DNA of 36,596 nucleotides from Flavonifractor plautii ATCC 29863 (GTDB lineage Bacteria; Bacillota; Clostridia; Oscillospirales; Oscillospiraceae): NCBI RefSeq assembly GCF_000239295.1, contig NZ_JH417810.1, positions 50,522 to 87,117 of the forward strand, read 5' to 3'. Shown piece by piece: positions 7,392 to 16,139 of this stretch (position 1 is its first letter; each line of letters starts with the position of its first letter). The notes under the pieces were generated by a model. It saw only the letters and a program-made list of their open reading frames with translations, ran no database searches and was not told where the DNA came from. The position numbers and the translations under genes were made by a program.

Positions 7392-7600
7392 TTCGTTTCC
7401 TCCTTTTTGTTAGGGAATAACTTGAATCGAAACTCCAGTTCCTGCTGGACGATTTCTTGGGGCAGTTTCCAGGGATTGGCTCAGATACCAGTCCTGGTAG
7501 GACCGCTTTTCCATGTCCCGCTCCTAAAGGTAGAGTTGATAGCCGGCCTTATCCTGATCATCCCATGTGTCATGCTGTTTTTTGCCTGGACATGGCTTCC
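7388..7600 (-). pseudogene. Shifted C-terminal tail of the SF0329-like gene
   Basis: After the point where the SF0329-like frame goes wrong (AAAAAA run, about 7583-7590), the sense continues one frame over as KKQHDTWDDQDKAGYQLYL, an in-frame TAG, then ERDMEKRSYQDWYLSQSLETA. It returns to the original frame at a CCCC run and ends EIVQQELEFRFKLFPNKKEET with TGA at 7390-7388. So two single-base changes in short homopolymers cancel, but a TAG lies between them. From 8230 to 7388 the total length is a multiple of three. The ancestral protein was about 280 residues and ended in coupling with the DUF4261 start. Confidence 0.6.
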
Positions 7601-8230
7601 GGCAACTGCATCCAATTCCTCCACCGTGCGGCTCGCGGCCCAGGCGTGGTCCATATAGCCGCATGGGAGAAAAGGATGCGATCCGCGACATGGTGGTTCC
7701 TCCTGGCTCTTTTTAATCACCATCAGCCCTTCTGCCTGCATCCGGATCACATAGAAGACTCGCACCCAGTCCAGTTCTTGCTCCATGGATTCCTCCAGAG
7801 TCAGCAGGCGGCGCTTTCCCAGCCTGCGGTCCAGGAGGGCAAGGATGCGGACAAGGGGATTCTCGCTCACCAGGCTTTTCTCGATGATTTGCTTGTCAAA
7901 GATTCTAAACGCCTCATAGAAAAATACGTTGTCAAAGCTTCCGTCGTTCAGTGTCTCTTCATGAGCCAGCCGGAAGGGTGCTTTGGGGGCATCCGCTTCA
8001 GCGCCCTCCCGCCGCAGAGCTTGATACCTGTTCCAGTAATTTTTCTCATAGTCGTAATAGTTGCTCCGCAGTATCTCGATTCCGTCCATACGGATGGCCG
8101 CCCGGCCGATTTGGTCATGACTTTCTCGGTAGCTGGTGGCAAAATATTGGATGTGCCCGCGGAGAGCCGGGCAGAGGTAATCCTGCTCCAGTTTGTTCCG
8201 GATTCCGCTCCAAGTGGATACGCTTGCCAT
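7481..8230 (-). CDS. SF0329-family-like protein, C-terminus frameshifted
   Basis: The N-terminal 170 residues look like SF0329-type proteins: WSGIRNKLEQDYLCPALRGHIQY, SYRESHDQIGRAAIRMDG, and the conserved LVRILALLDRRLGKRRLLTL. The start at 8230 has GAGAGGTGG in front; 8251 lacks a site. After about residue 210 the visible frame turns basic and low in structure because of a frameshift, and it stops at 7481; the genuine tail continues in another frame. The gene sits between the SUKH-like gene and DUF4261 in the array. An antitoxin role is inferred from position only. Confidence 0.65.
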   Translation of the reverse strand: MASVSTWSGIRNKLEQDYLCPALRGHIQYFATSYRESHDQIGRAAIRMDGIEILRSNYYDYEKNYWNRYQALRREGAEADAPKAPFRLAHEETLNDGSFDNVFFYEAFRIFDKQIIEKSLVSENPLVRILALLDRRLGKRRLLTLEESMEQELDWVRVFYVIRMQAEGLMVIKKSQEEPPCRGSHPFLPCGYMDHAWAASRTVEELDAVAGSHVQAKNSMTHGMIRIRPAINSTFRSGTWKSGPTRTGI

Positions 8231-8241
8231 GTTACCACCTC

Positions 8242-8577
8242 TCAATCGCAATAGATCCCCACAACCAGGATATAGTCATCATCTCCATGGGCATAGTACC
8301 ATATGGTTTCGTCATCAGGATAGAGCAGAAGCTGGTCGTCACCTGCGTCTTTCCAGAACTCGCCCGATACGCAATACCGCTCTCCATGGAGGGTCAGATC
8401 AAACATTCCGAAAAGATCAATGATCACGCCTGTGGATACATAGATGCCTGCGGTCAGCAGGAAAAACTTCCGAACCTGGGACGGAAGCGTAAAGCCCAGC
8501 ACTTTTTCTCGATTTCCAATCTGCTCCTCTGAATGGTCAGTGTTTGAGTTTTCATCGCCTGCCGGGGCACCTCCCAT
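8242..8577 (-). CDS. SUKH (SMI1/KNR4)-like immunity protein
   Basis: About 111 residues from the ATG at 8577, which overlaps the TGA of the giant polyimmunity gene (TGATG). The segment EKVLGFTLPSQVRKFFLLTAG matches the SUKH helix that follows the first strand (E..LGxxLPxxxxxFL...G). The end GDDQLLLYPDDETIWYYAHGDDDYILV matches the beta-rich SUKH C-terminus. SUKH proteins neutralise diverse nuclease and deaminase toxins by direct binding. Similarity is by pattern only; another small immunity fold remains possible. Confidence 0.5.
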   Translation of the reverse strand: MGGAPAGDENSNTDHSEEQIGNREKVLGFTLPSQVRKFFLLTAGIYVSTGVIIDLFGMFDLTLHGERYCVSGEFWKDAGDDQLLLYPDDETIWYYAHGDDDYILVVGIYCD

Positions 8578-10068
8578 CAATCCCACCAGAGATACCAGAC
8601 AGTGGACTGCCGCACAACATCCGCCAGATTGCCCACTGTGGGTTCATCCTGCTCCTGATCCACAATGTCCGGGCAGAAGCCGTACTGCTCTGTGGCTACC
8701 TCCATGGCCTTCTCATGGGAAACAGGGGCCGGGAGGTCAAACTCCAACTCGTCGTGGCTCATGGCGGCAGGGATGGCGTCATACTGCTCGAACCAGTATC
8801 TCGCTACTGCCATCAGGTCTGGGGTGTCGGGGCACTCATTCCAGTTGCCGAAGGGCAGGTAGGCGAAGATCTCCCAGGGGTTCTTTACCGGGATCTTGGC
8901 CAAAATGAGGGGATAGGTCATGTGGCTATCCGAATCCCAATAGCAGGAGAAGCGGTCATTGTCATAGCCGCCCTCCATCTCTCCAAGAACTTCCTCCTCC
9001 CAGTCCATGTCATCGTCCTCGGCTTCTTCCTTGCGCTGGCCGGTCAATGCCTCCAGGACTGCCTTGCCGTCCTTGATGGGGGCGGAGAGCATCTTCTTCC
9101 GGTACTCCGTCACGGTTTTGAGGTCAAATTCATAGCAGTCCGCGTCGTGCTCCGGGTCGGCGTTCATCACCAGGCACTCCAGCAGCGTCTCGTCGTCCGC
9201 TCTGATCAGCACCGGCACGAAGCCCTCATGGGCGGCGTCCCGCCTGGCGTAGCTGTATGCCGACATGATGGGATCGTCATCTGCCATGGAAGGGAAATAG
9301 GTGCATTCACAGTCCAGATACTCCATGATGGCCTGAGCCACCTCGGAGGGCTCCAGCGTGTCCTCGTCAAAGTCCTGACCCTGCCAGTTGGCAAAGCATT
9401 CTTCCAGTATCTTTGCCATAGCCTGGTAGTAGTCCTCGTCAAAGGGGATGAACAGGTACGCCTCGTCCTGGATCTCCTCGGAGTAATTGCGCTCCGGCCC
9501 GATGACGCTGACGGCGTAGCTGTCGATGTCGCTGGGATAGTAAGGGCTGTCGCTCTCTCCATAGTAGTACCCGGCAAAGGCCGCGCCCTTCTCGTTGAAT
9601 AGAGCGCCAAAGAGCTGTCCCTTCAGTACATCGCGGATGAAAGAACGCAAGTCCGCTTGCTTGATATCTGCCAGAAACGCCTGATACTGCTCGCTGTACC
9701 GCTCGATAAATTCCACACTCATCAGGTCATGCTCCATGCACCAGCGCAGGTAGATGGCCATGTGATTATAGGCGTTGATCTCGTCCACCGGCAGATGCTT
9801 CTCCCGGATGGTCTCCAGATGCCAGGCAGCATCGTCCATATTGCCTATGAGGTTCCCGTCCGAAAGGGTACCGCTGGTAGCGGCATTCTGACGGTCAGGC
9901 TCCGCCACAAAGCTGATGCCGTTCATTTTATCCAGCAGGGCGTCCGCGTCGTGGGCCAGTTTGTACTCCAGCTCGTCCCGGTAGAGGGGGAGCACCTGGT
10001 AGAAGTTGACCTCCTCGCCGCCCGGCAGGGTGCAGACCTCGCTGCCGTCCTCCGTCCCCTGGGGGGGG
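8577..10068 (-). CDS. Giant polyimmunity protein, 3' part (SUFU end, helical domain, DUF4253)
   Basis: This is the shifted continuation of the gene starting at 14184. From about 10061 the frame reads QGTEDGSEVCTLPGGEEVNF and YQVLPLYRDELEYKLAHDAD, the conserved end of the SUFU domain. A helical segment (AYNHMAIYLRWCMEHDLMS), a mixed acidic region and a C-terminal DUF4253 domain follow (EIFAYLPFGNWNECPDTPDL, then SHDELEF, EQYGFCPDIVDQ, STVWYLWWD). The 33 residues between 10160 and 10062 in this frame are not real protein. With seven instead of eight G at 10061-10068 both parts join into about 1,868 residues. By itself this piece has no good start, so it may be untranslated. Confidence 0.8.
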
Positions 10069-13000
10069 CGTGAGAATGGCGGCGCACAGCTTCGTGTTCT
10101 CTGCAAAGTCCTCCTCATTGTCCATGGTATGGCCGAAACCCAGCCAAGTATCGCTGGCAATGGGCAGTCGGGCCAGGGTTTTCAACAGGCGGATGGGCCA
10201 GTACCACCGCTCATTCTTCAGATCCTCATGCTTCAGCTTCCAGTTCCTCGGCAGCGCGATGGCCAGCTCCGCCCGCTCCAGCTTGTATTCCGCCAGCGCC
10301 TCCGGCACATTCATCCGGTGGGCGCCCATGCCCATGGTGACCAGGGTGTAGTAGTCCCGCTCCTGGGAGGGCGGCACCACGCAGATGTCCACATGGATGT
10401 CCGGGGAAGACAGCTCATGGAACACATGCCCAAACTTGCCGAAATACTGCTGGATGTGCCCCTCGACGGCCGCCAGTTCCTCCTCCGTATAGACCTCGGG
10501 AACACTGGATTCCTCATCCTGGGGGGCTTCACCGTCCGGGCCGTCCTCACGGTCATCATCCGGACCGCCAGCCAATGACTCCCAGGAGATCTTTAGGGTC
10601 ATCTGATCTTCCGGCAGGCCGACGCCGGGGCTGCGGGTGATGGCGTGCTTATCATCCTCCGCAAAACCGATGGTTTCCCCAGCGTGGAGTTCCATATCAT
10701 TCTCCAGCACATAGGAGGCAAGGCTGGCCAAAAAGTCCCGCAGGTCGCCTGGCTCGGCATCGGTGCCCAGCACCTCCATCTCGTCCTTGCCGAACACATC
10801 CATGCCGTAGGTATAGCCGTTCATGCCGTTCTCATCCCGCCAAAGACCAAACCAAATCCAGTTGAAGATGGGCAGCTCGTCCTCCCGCATCATGTCTGCA
10901 AAGCCCTCGTAGAAGCGCGGTTCAAACACTACGCCGCTGGTGTAGATGCCGGTGGCGTATTTCTGGCGGCAGCAGGCAGCCACCAATTTGGTATAGAGTT
11001 TGCCCTTCTCCAGAACATCTTCCTCTTTGCCAAGCACCGCCACCATGATGTGGGCGCGGTGCTCCCTGGCAGCTTTTACGGCATCCTCCCACATATAGTT
11101 GTTTTCCGCGTTGGCCTCGGCTTCGCCGCCGGGAATGGGACAGGCCGCCAGACTGACGGCAGCGACCATGCCGCCCACCTCGAATACCAGGGCGTCGTCG
11201 CTCTTGTCCTCGCTTGCGTCGTATTCCTCCACGGGGATGTCCCATTTTTCCTTCATGTCCCGGATGAACTGCGCCTTGTCCCATTCTCCCCTGGACAGCA
11301 GGACAAAGCCGGTGAAGACGCCCGTGTGGTCTGTCTCGCCGTCTGTTTCCGCCTCGCCCCGCTTTGCGATCTCCTCCTGGCACTCCCGGATCACCGCCGG
11401 GGCGTTCTCATCCTCAGGGTCCAGCTCCGCCCACCGCTGGGCGTAGGGAATGGCTTTCTCCTCCTGCTCAAAGAGATACTGATAGGCATAGGCCATCCGC
11501 ATGTTCCACTCCGCCTTGTCCTGGCCCTCCTCCCGAACGGACTCCAAGACATCGATGGCGCGGAGCAGGGCCTTGTCTCCCTTGTAACGGGGCGTGCCCT
11601 CGTCATGGTCCCCAATGATGGCGTAGTTTTCCAGCGCTCGGGCCAGAGCGTAGGTCGTGCGGTAGTTCCGCCAGTCCTCCGGGATGGCGTTCAGCGCCTG
11701 GATACAGCGGGTGTACTCGTCCTCGTCGTTCCACTGCTCGATCTGTGCGAAAAACTCCTCCGCATTCTCCGGGGTGTAAGGGATATAGTCCATGCCCGTC
11801 AGCGTCTCGTCCAACTCGGCGGCCTGCCCCTCGTCAGCCGGCTCCTCCTCAGGTGGCGCTTTCAGGTTCACCGTGCCCGCTTCACGGCGCAATGTGTGGA
11901 AGCTGGCCCAGGGAATGCCGCTGTCCTCAAAGAACGCCTTGGCCATCCTGAGTGCGGTGCGAATGTCCCAGGCAATAAAGTCCACATAGCCGCAGAAGAG
12001 ACCGGTGGCCCCGCCTGTGAGGGTGAGCACTTCCGGGCCTTCCCCGGAGGTGAACACCTCCTCCAGCTTGTCCCGGAAGTCGAAGAGCTTCTGGCTTCCT
12101 TCTTCCTCCCGCAGGGTATCCAGGGGATAGCAGAAGAAGCCCGCCACCGCGCCGTCGGCATGGAGAGCGTCCATGAAGTCGTTGTCTTCGTTCAGATAGC
12201 CGTTGATCAGAGGCACGCAGTTGGTGGAACCGGCGATCACATCCAGCCGCCAATCGGCGTCCGGGTCTTTATTGGGCTCCATTTTGTAGGCGAGGCAGCT
12301 GTCTAAGTACGCTTCCGGGGCGGTGGAGAGGTCCACCCCCCGCTCTTTCAGCTTGTCCGGCAGCTGGGAGAGGAGAAGGGAAGGCTCCGCCCTGGGCCCC
12401 TCCAGCACATCGAAGCCGTCGATATACCACATGTGGGAGATCTCACCCAGCACCTGGTCGGTGAGGGTGGTTAGCATCCACCAGGCCCGGCCTTCCTCTT
12501 TCCGTAGCATGGGCAGCAGCTTTTCACAGTAGGCGGAGATAGTAAAACTGTTTTCACCCTGCTCCTCCAACCAGATCTGCACGTCATCCCCGGAGATATC
12601 CCAGCCGTCGTCAGTGCGCAGGCCGATATCCCGGATGGGCTGGCGGCCCACCAGGATGTTCCAGTGTTCCAGCACCTCCTTGGGGGCGTGCTTCTGAAAG
12701 TAGACCAGTTCAAACAGCTTGACCCTGTCCCCCTCCGGGGTGAGGATCAGCTCGTACTTCTCTCCGTTGAAGCCCATTTCGAAGGAGATCTCGTCAAAGA
12801 CCAGGTTCAAAGTATCTTCCATTTGGGCCACAATCTCCGCGCCACGGGTGTGATCCTTGTCCTCGTCCATCATCTGGCGCAGTGCCCCTTCCATTTCGGC
12901 AAAGGTTTCCCACCAGTCCTCTGTCCGCTCCCGGAAGCACTCCGAGAACTGCGGCAGGGCAATGCCTTTCTTGCACGAATCAATCAATTCTTTGGTATCC

Positions 13001-14184
13001 GCGTCATCCGGGCGGGCCTCCAGCGCCTTTTCAAAGTACCGAAGGGCGCGCCCCTCCTGGTCCAGATAGTAATAGGAATAGCCCATGCGGAAGTTCCAGT
13101 AGTGGTCGCCTTCGAAGTATTCCTCATGGGGCTTCAGCAAAGCAATCGCCTTTTTGAGCATATCCTTGCCGCCTGACTTATTTGGGTCTGCCAGATTGTT
13201 ATAAGCCCGGGCCAGCTCACTGTCCATCTCAGGAGTGCGTTCCTCGGCGGGAATGGCCTCCAGCGCGTCAATGATCTTCTGGTATTCGTCGTTTTCATGC
13301 CACTTCTGGCACTGCTGTAAAATGTCCATATCCGGTTCCTCCTCATTTTCTGGTTTCCAATCTTTAATCGGCTGGAACACGCCATGCTCATCCCGCTCAA
13401 AGGCGCAGGGGGCGGGCGTATTCAAAAGCGGGATAATGTCGGAATCGTCGTTGCAGATCGTGTTCAGCTTGTAAAGCCCGGCGTTGTTGGGGTCGTCCAT
13501 GTAATCATCGCTCTCGTCACCGGCGGTGAAGCGCCAGCCGCTGTCCCAGTCGCCATCCGGCTCCTCCCGGTAGCAGTAGCCAACCTTGCAGCCCTCCACC
13601 GTGATGCGGTTGGTGGCGATGCAGCCATCGGCCCCAGCCCAGTCGGGGAGCAGATTCTTCATGTCCTCCGCCTTCACATGGTAGCTGCGGTTGCGGCCAG
13701 CGGACTCGTACAGCTCCTTTCGCAGCGCCGCCACCTGATGGGCCATCTCCTCGATCTCCTCATCGCTCATCAGATCGTGGAGGTCATAGGACAGGGGATC
13801 TTGGGCGAAATCTGCCAGAGCCTTGTCCATAGCGTCGTGTTCCTCTGCCGTGGCTGTGACACGGATGCGGCGGGAGGGGGTGTTATACTCGTCCAGATCA
13901 TGGAGGTTTACCCCGCCGCTGACACTGCACTCCAGCAGGATAGCGGCCAGATCAGTGACTACATCAATGGCGAAGTGAAAGTCGATCTCCACGCCATTGG
14001 AGTGGGTGAACTCAAGATACTCCACCGTTTGGTGGAAGTCCCAGTTCTGCTTGTCCAGCCCGATCTTGGCAAAGATTTCGCTGAGAGGGATCTCCTCTTT
14101 CTTCTGGTCCTCCAAAAACGCCACAAGGTTCAGACTGTCATCGGAACCTCCAATAAAGTTGCCCCAGTATTTGTCGATATACAT
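9928..14184 (-). CDS. Giant polyimmunity protein, 5' part (Imm51-DUF2185-TPR-x-TPR-DUF4261-SUFU)
   Basis: As sequenced the frame has 1,418 codons. Approximate domains are: 1-160 Imm51-like (GNFIGGSDDSLNLVAFLEDQ); 170-275 DUF2185 (GCIATNRITVEGCKVGYCYR, SGWRFTAGDE, FERDEHGVF); 287-405 TPR-like helices; 410-775 an unnamed alpha/beta domain (GATGLFCGYVDFIAWD); 800-940 a second TPR-like block; 950-1200 DUF4261; an acidic linker; and 1231 onward SUFU. The last 45 codons after the G8 tract are out of frame and Arg/Gly-rich. Chains of immunity domains in one polypeptide are known as polyimmunity proteins; each domain probably binds a different toxin. The ATG at 14184 has AAAGGAGG upstream. Confidence 0.85.
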   Translation of the reverse strand: MYIDKYWGNFIGGSDDSLNLVAFLEDQKKEEIPLSEIFAKIGLDKQNWDFHQTVEYLEFTHSNGVEIDFHFAIDVVTDLAAILLECSVSGGVNLHDLDEYNTPSRRIRVTATAEEHDAMDKALADFAQDPLSYDLHDLMSDEEIEEMAHQVAALRKELYESAGRNRSYHVKAEDMKNLLPDWAGADGCIATNRITVEGCKVGYCYREEPDGDWDSGWRFTAGDESDDYMDDPNNAGLYKLNTICNDDSDIIPLLNTPAPCAFERDEHGVFQPIKDWKPENEEEPDMDILQQCQKWHENDEYQKIIDALEAIPAEERTPEMDSELARAYNNLADPNKSGGKDMLKKAIALLKPHEEYFEGDHYWNFRMGYSYYYLDQEGRALRYFEKALEARPDDADTKELIDSCKKGIALPQFSECFRERTEDWWETFAEMEGALRQMMDEDKDHTRGAEIVAQMEDTLNLVFDEISFEMGFNGEKYELILTPEGDRVKLFELVYFQKHAPKEVLEHWNILVGRQPIRDIGLRTDDGWDISGDDVQIWLEEQGENSFTISAYCEKLLPMLRKEEGRAWWMLTTLTDQVLGEISHMWYIDGFDVLEGPRAEPSLLLSQLPDKLKERGVDLSTAPEAYLDSCLAYKMEPNKDPDADWRLDVIAGSTNCVPLINGYLNEDNDFMDALHADGAVAGFFCYPLDTLREEEGSQKLFDFRDKLEEVFTSGEGPEVLTLTGGATGLFCGYVDFIAWDIRTALRMAKAFFEDSGIPWASFHTLRREAGTVNLKAPPEEEPADEGQAAELDETLTGMDYIPYTPENAEEFFAQIEQWNDEDEYTRCIQALNAIPEDWRNYRTTYALARALENYAIIGDHDEGTPRYKGDKALLRAIDVLESVREEGQDKAEWNMRMAYAYQYLFEQEEKAIPYAQRWAELDPEDENAPAVIRECQEEIAKRGEAETDGETDHTGVFTGFVLLSRGEWDKAQFIRDMKEKWDIPVEEYDASEDKSDDALVFEVGGMVAAVSLAACPIPGGEAEANAENNYMWEDAVKAAREHRAHIMVAVLGKEEDVLEKGKLYTKLVAACCRQKYATGIYTSGVVFEPRFYEGFADMMREDELPIFNWIWFGLWRDENGMNGYTYGMDVFGKDEMEVLGTDAEPGDLRDFLASLASYVLENDMELHAGETIGFAEDDKHAITRSPGVGLPEDQMTLKISWESLAGGPDDDREDGPDGEAPQDEESSVPEVYTEEELAAVEGHIQQYFGKFGHVFHELSSPDIHVDICVVPPSQERDYYTLVTMGMGAHRMNVPEALAEYKLERAELAIALPRNWKLKHEDLKNERWYWPIRLLKTLARLPIASDTWLGFGHTMDNEEDFAENTKLCAAILTPPPGDGGRQRGLHPAGRRGGQLLPGAPPLPGRAGVQTGPRRGRPAG
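10061..10068. repeat. G8 homopolymer at the frameshift of the giant polyimmunity gene
   Basis: Eight consecutive G (C8 on the coding strand) lie exactly where the two open frames must join. Seven would give T-P-P-Q-G-T, restoring the SUFU domain. The extra base may be a sequencing slip, a fixed mutation, or a phase-variable tract. Confidence 0.9.
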
Positions 14185-14199
14185 CCGTCATGCCTCCTT

Positions 14200-14550
14200 T
14201 TATTCCGGCCACTCATCGCCGTCACAACGGCTGATGAAGTCATAGTGCAGGCTCTCAAAATAGTCGTTGGGATAGGATTCACCATCCTGATGAAGCTCCA
14301 GTCCCTCCAGATCTATCATCTCATTGATATATGCAAGGGCATCATGGATACCCGCAATGTGTTCGTCCTGAAGTATTTCAGCCAGCACTTCTCTCTGCGC
14401 TGGTGTCAGTGCGGCGAAAAGATCGTTTTTTGCCTTGTTGTCATCCGTTTGGGGGAAACCATCGCCCTTGATCCACCGGGCCGTCATGCTGTCTTTACGC
14501 TCCACAAGGCCGTCAATAAATGCTTTATACAGTTTCAGCTCCTTGCTCAT
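14200..14550 (-). CDS. DUF6547-like protein
   Basis: About 116 residues from the ATG at 14550, which has GGAGG 7 bases upstream (14574 has none). The helical N-terminus (LYKAFIDGLVERKDSMTARWI), the middle segment IHDALAYINEMIDLEGLEL and the end SLHYDFISRCDGDEW fit the DUF6547 family of small acidic proteins from immunity clusters. No biochemical role is known. The gene lies between the kptA-derived pseudogene and the giant polyimmunity gene with gaps of about 15-25 bases. Confidence 0.6.
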   Translation of the reverse strand: MSKELKLYKAFIDGLVERKDSMTARWIKGDGFPQTDDNKAKNDLFAALTPAQREVLAEILQDEHIAGIHDALAYINEMIDLEGLELHQDGESYPNDYFESLHYDFISRCDGDEWPE

Positions 14551-14575
14551 GGCAGATCCTCCATTCCCAAGCAAT

Positions 14576-14830
14576 TTATTTCCGTATTAAACTCCCGTTG
14601 TCAATGAGGGCAGCCTCCCGGATGCGCCGGAGGGATTCCGGTTCCAGCAAAAGCTCCCGCAGGTTCGGGTCCTCAAAGAAGGACATGGGGCGGAACCTGT
14701 GTCGGCCCGGCCACCTCCCACAGCCGCTCCGTCGCCAACCGCTTCGCGGTCTGGAGCGCCTTCTCCCGGTCGCCCAGATAGGGATAGCGCCCGATAGGAG
14801 GACTCCGCCAGCGGAAAACCGCTGGGCCGT
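14576..14830 (-). pseudogene. Orphan C-terminal fragment joined behind the kptA remnant
   Basis: From about 14830 leftward the coherent reading is GRYPYLGDREKALQTAKRL then ATERLWEVAGPTQVPPHVL, which stops near 14680. After a further frame change it continues FFEDPNLRELLLEPESLRRI to the TAA at 14576. It does not look like KptA, whose C-terminal half should be here, and I do not recognise the family. It is probably the tail of a second decayed gene fused by deletion to the kptA remnant. Confidence 0.5.
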
Positions 14831-15137
14831 TCCGTGGTACAGCGCCTCCGGCGGCTCGGTTACGGGGAGTCCTACATCCACTTGGATGGAGTGCCCCTGG
14901 TTGGCTCGGATCAGCGTCCGGTCTTCATTGAAGGCATACCGCTGTTTGCTGTCGCTCCTCACAATCTCCTCCAGAATGTCCCGATTGATGGGGTACTTCT
15001 TACCGATGCCCGCCGGCAGCGCATTGACATCCGCCCAGCCATGGGCGTCCAATTAGGTTCTGATGACCTCCGGCTTGTGCCGAAGGATTAAACTCATATT
15101 TGCTGATCTTTGTAAGATCAGGTGTTGTCTCTCTCGT
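14830..15137 (-). pseudogene. kptA: RNA 2'-phosphotransferase (KptA/Tpt1) remnant
   Basis: The N-terminal half of KptA is plain: DLTKISKY, SLILRHKPEVI, LDAHGWADVNALPAGIGKKY, YAFNEDRTLIRANQGHSIQV, EPPEALYHGTAQRF. It includes the LRH, HGW, RANQGH and YHGT motifs of the NAD-dependent enzyme. Lesions are: the expected start after a TTTGGAGG site is ACG (15137-15135) rather than ATG; a frame change near 15098; an in-frame TAA at 15055-15053; and replacement of the C-terminal half, which should carry the last catalytic arginine, by unrelated sequence. KptA removes 2'-phosphates from RNA and can handle ADP-ribosylated ends, which may explain its presence in an antidote array. Confidence 0.8.
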
Positions 15138-15159
15138 GCAGTGTCCTCCAAATGATCTC

Positions 15160-16128
15160 TCAAGCTGACTCTATCCGGATGATGGGCCGGTAGAAGTCAT
15201 AGTCGCCGTTCAGTTCCTTCTCCTCCTGCACTTCCGGCTTACAGTGCGGCGAACAGGGCAGGAAGCCGAGAAAGATTCCCAGTCCGCCGCAGATGCTGCG
15301 CCCGCCATCGCCGCCGCAGGTGGTAAACCCTTTGGCTTTCACCACCTCCCGCATATAGGGGTCATAGGCGACGGACAGGCCGAAGAAGTTGGGTTCCTCC
15401 ATATCGAAGGGCTTGTCCTCATCCTCCGGACGTTCAAAATGGTGCAGATGCATGGAGTAGTCCATTCCATCCCCCCAGGGGAACAGGGTGCGGCACCCGC
15501 CGCCGCACAGATAGGCCCACTCGTCCGCCGTAGGCAGCGAAAGGCCCTGCTTCTCCAGTTGGTCAAGAAGCGCACCGTAGTCTGTGCGGTTATAGATCCA
15601 GATCTGAAAGCCCTTTTCCGTCCGCTCAATACGGGCTGACTGGTGCAAGGTAAGGCTGTCAAGGTCGCTCCAGGCAAAATCCCGGAACTTCTTCAGCCAG
15701 TCGGGGCGGGCGGTCAGTCTGGGATCGTCCATCTTGACCGGCTCCCAACACAGCTCCTCCAGCTCCCGGCCCACCAGCATAGGGCCAATGGCTGCCTGCC
15801 GAACGGGAGCCATGCTTTCACGGATCATCTCCTCCGAATCACACTCCATCTCCCATTCCTGGAACAGATAGTCCAGTTCCTCTCGACTGTCCTGATTCAG
15901 TCCCACAGCGAACCGTTCCCAGCCCAAGGTGACGGTATCGCCGGGGACAAAGACGAACTCCCGGCCATCTTTTTCGAATATGCCGGTGGTGCAGCTTTGG
16001 CCCCAGCGGTCAAAGGTATGTAGACCGAGGAAGGTCATAGCATAACGACCAGCCAGGTTCTCCATCAGCACCCGTTTCTCGGTGGTATCCATCTGATTGA
16101 ATTGGGGGCGAAATCGTTTTTCGTTCAT
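15160..16128 (-). CDS. Formylglycine-generating-enzyme-like (SUMF1/FGE-sulfatase fold) protein
   Basis: The protein has 322 residues. The C-terminal half carries the FGE-sulfatase fingerprint LSLPTADEWAYLCGGGCRTL then FPWGDGMDY, a later NFFGLSVAYDPYMREVV, and a glycine-rich GGDGGRSICGGLGIFLGFLP segment. True FGE has paired catalytic cysteines near the C-terminus; these are not evident here. It is therefore more likely a binding scaffold (C-type-lectin-like fold) than an enzyme. The N-terminal 150 residues are family-specific. AGGAGG precedes the ATG. The immunity role is inferred from location. Confidence 0.65.
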   Translation of the reverse strand: MNEKRFRPQFNQMDTTEKRVLMENLAGRYAMTFLGLHTFDRWGQSCTTGIFEKDGREFVFVPGDTVTLGWERFAVGLNQDSREELDYLFQEWEMECDSEEMIRESMAPVRQAAIGPMLVGRELEELCWEPVKMDDPRLTARPDWLKKFRDFAWSDLDSLTLHQSARIERTEKGFQIWIYNRTDYGALLDQLEKQGLSLPTADEWAYLCGGGCRTLFPWGDGMDYSMHLHHFERPEDEDKPFDMEEPNFFGLSVAYDPYMREVVKAKGFTTCGGDGGRSICGGLGIFLGFLPCSPHCKPEVQEEKELNGDYDFYRPIIRIESA

Positions 16129-16139
16129 AGCAAGTCCTC

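Noticed and set aside
10645-12306. A 553-codon plus-strand frame opposite the giant polyimmunity gene
   Set aside because: It lies in the antisense of a gene with clear domains, lacks a ribosome binding site and has no recognisable motif. The same holds for 13384-14607 and other long plus-strand frames across the array.
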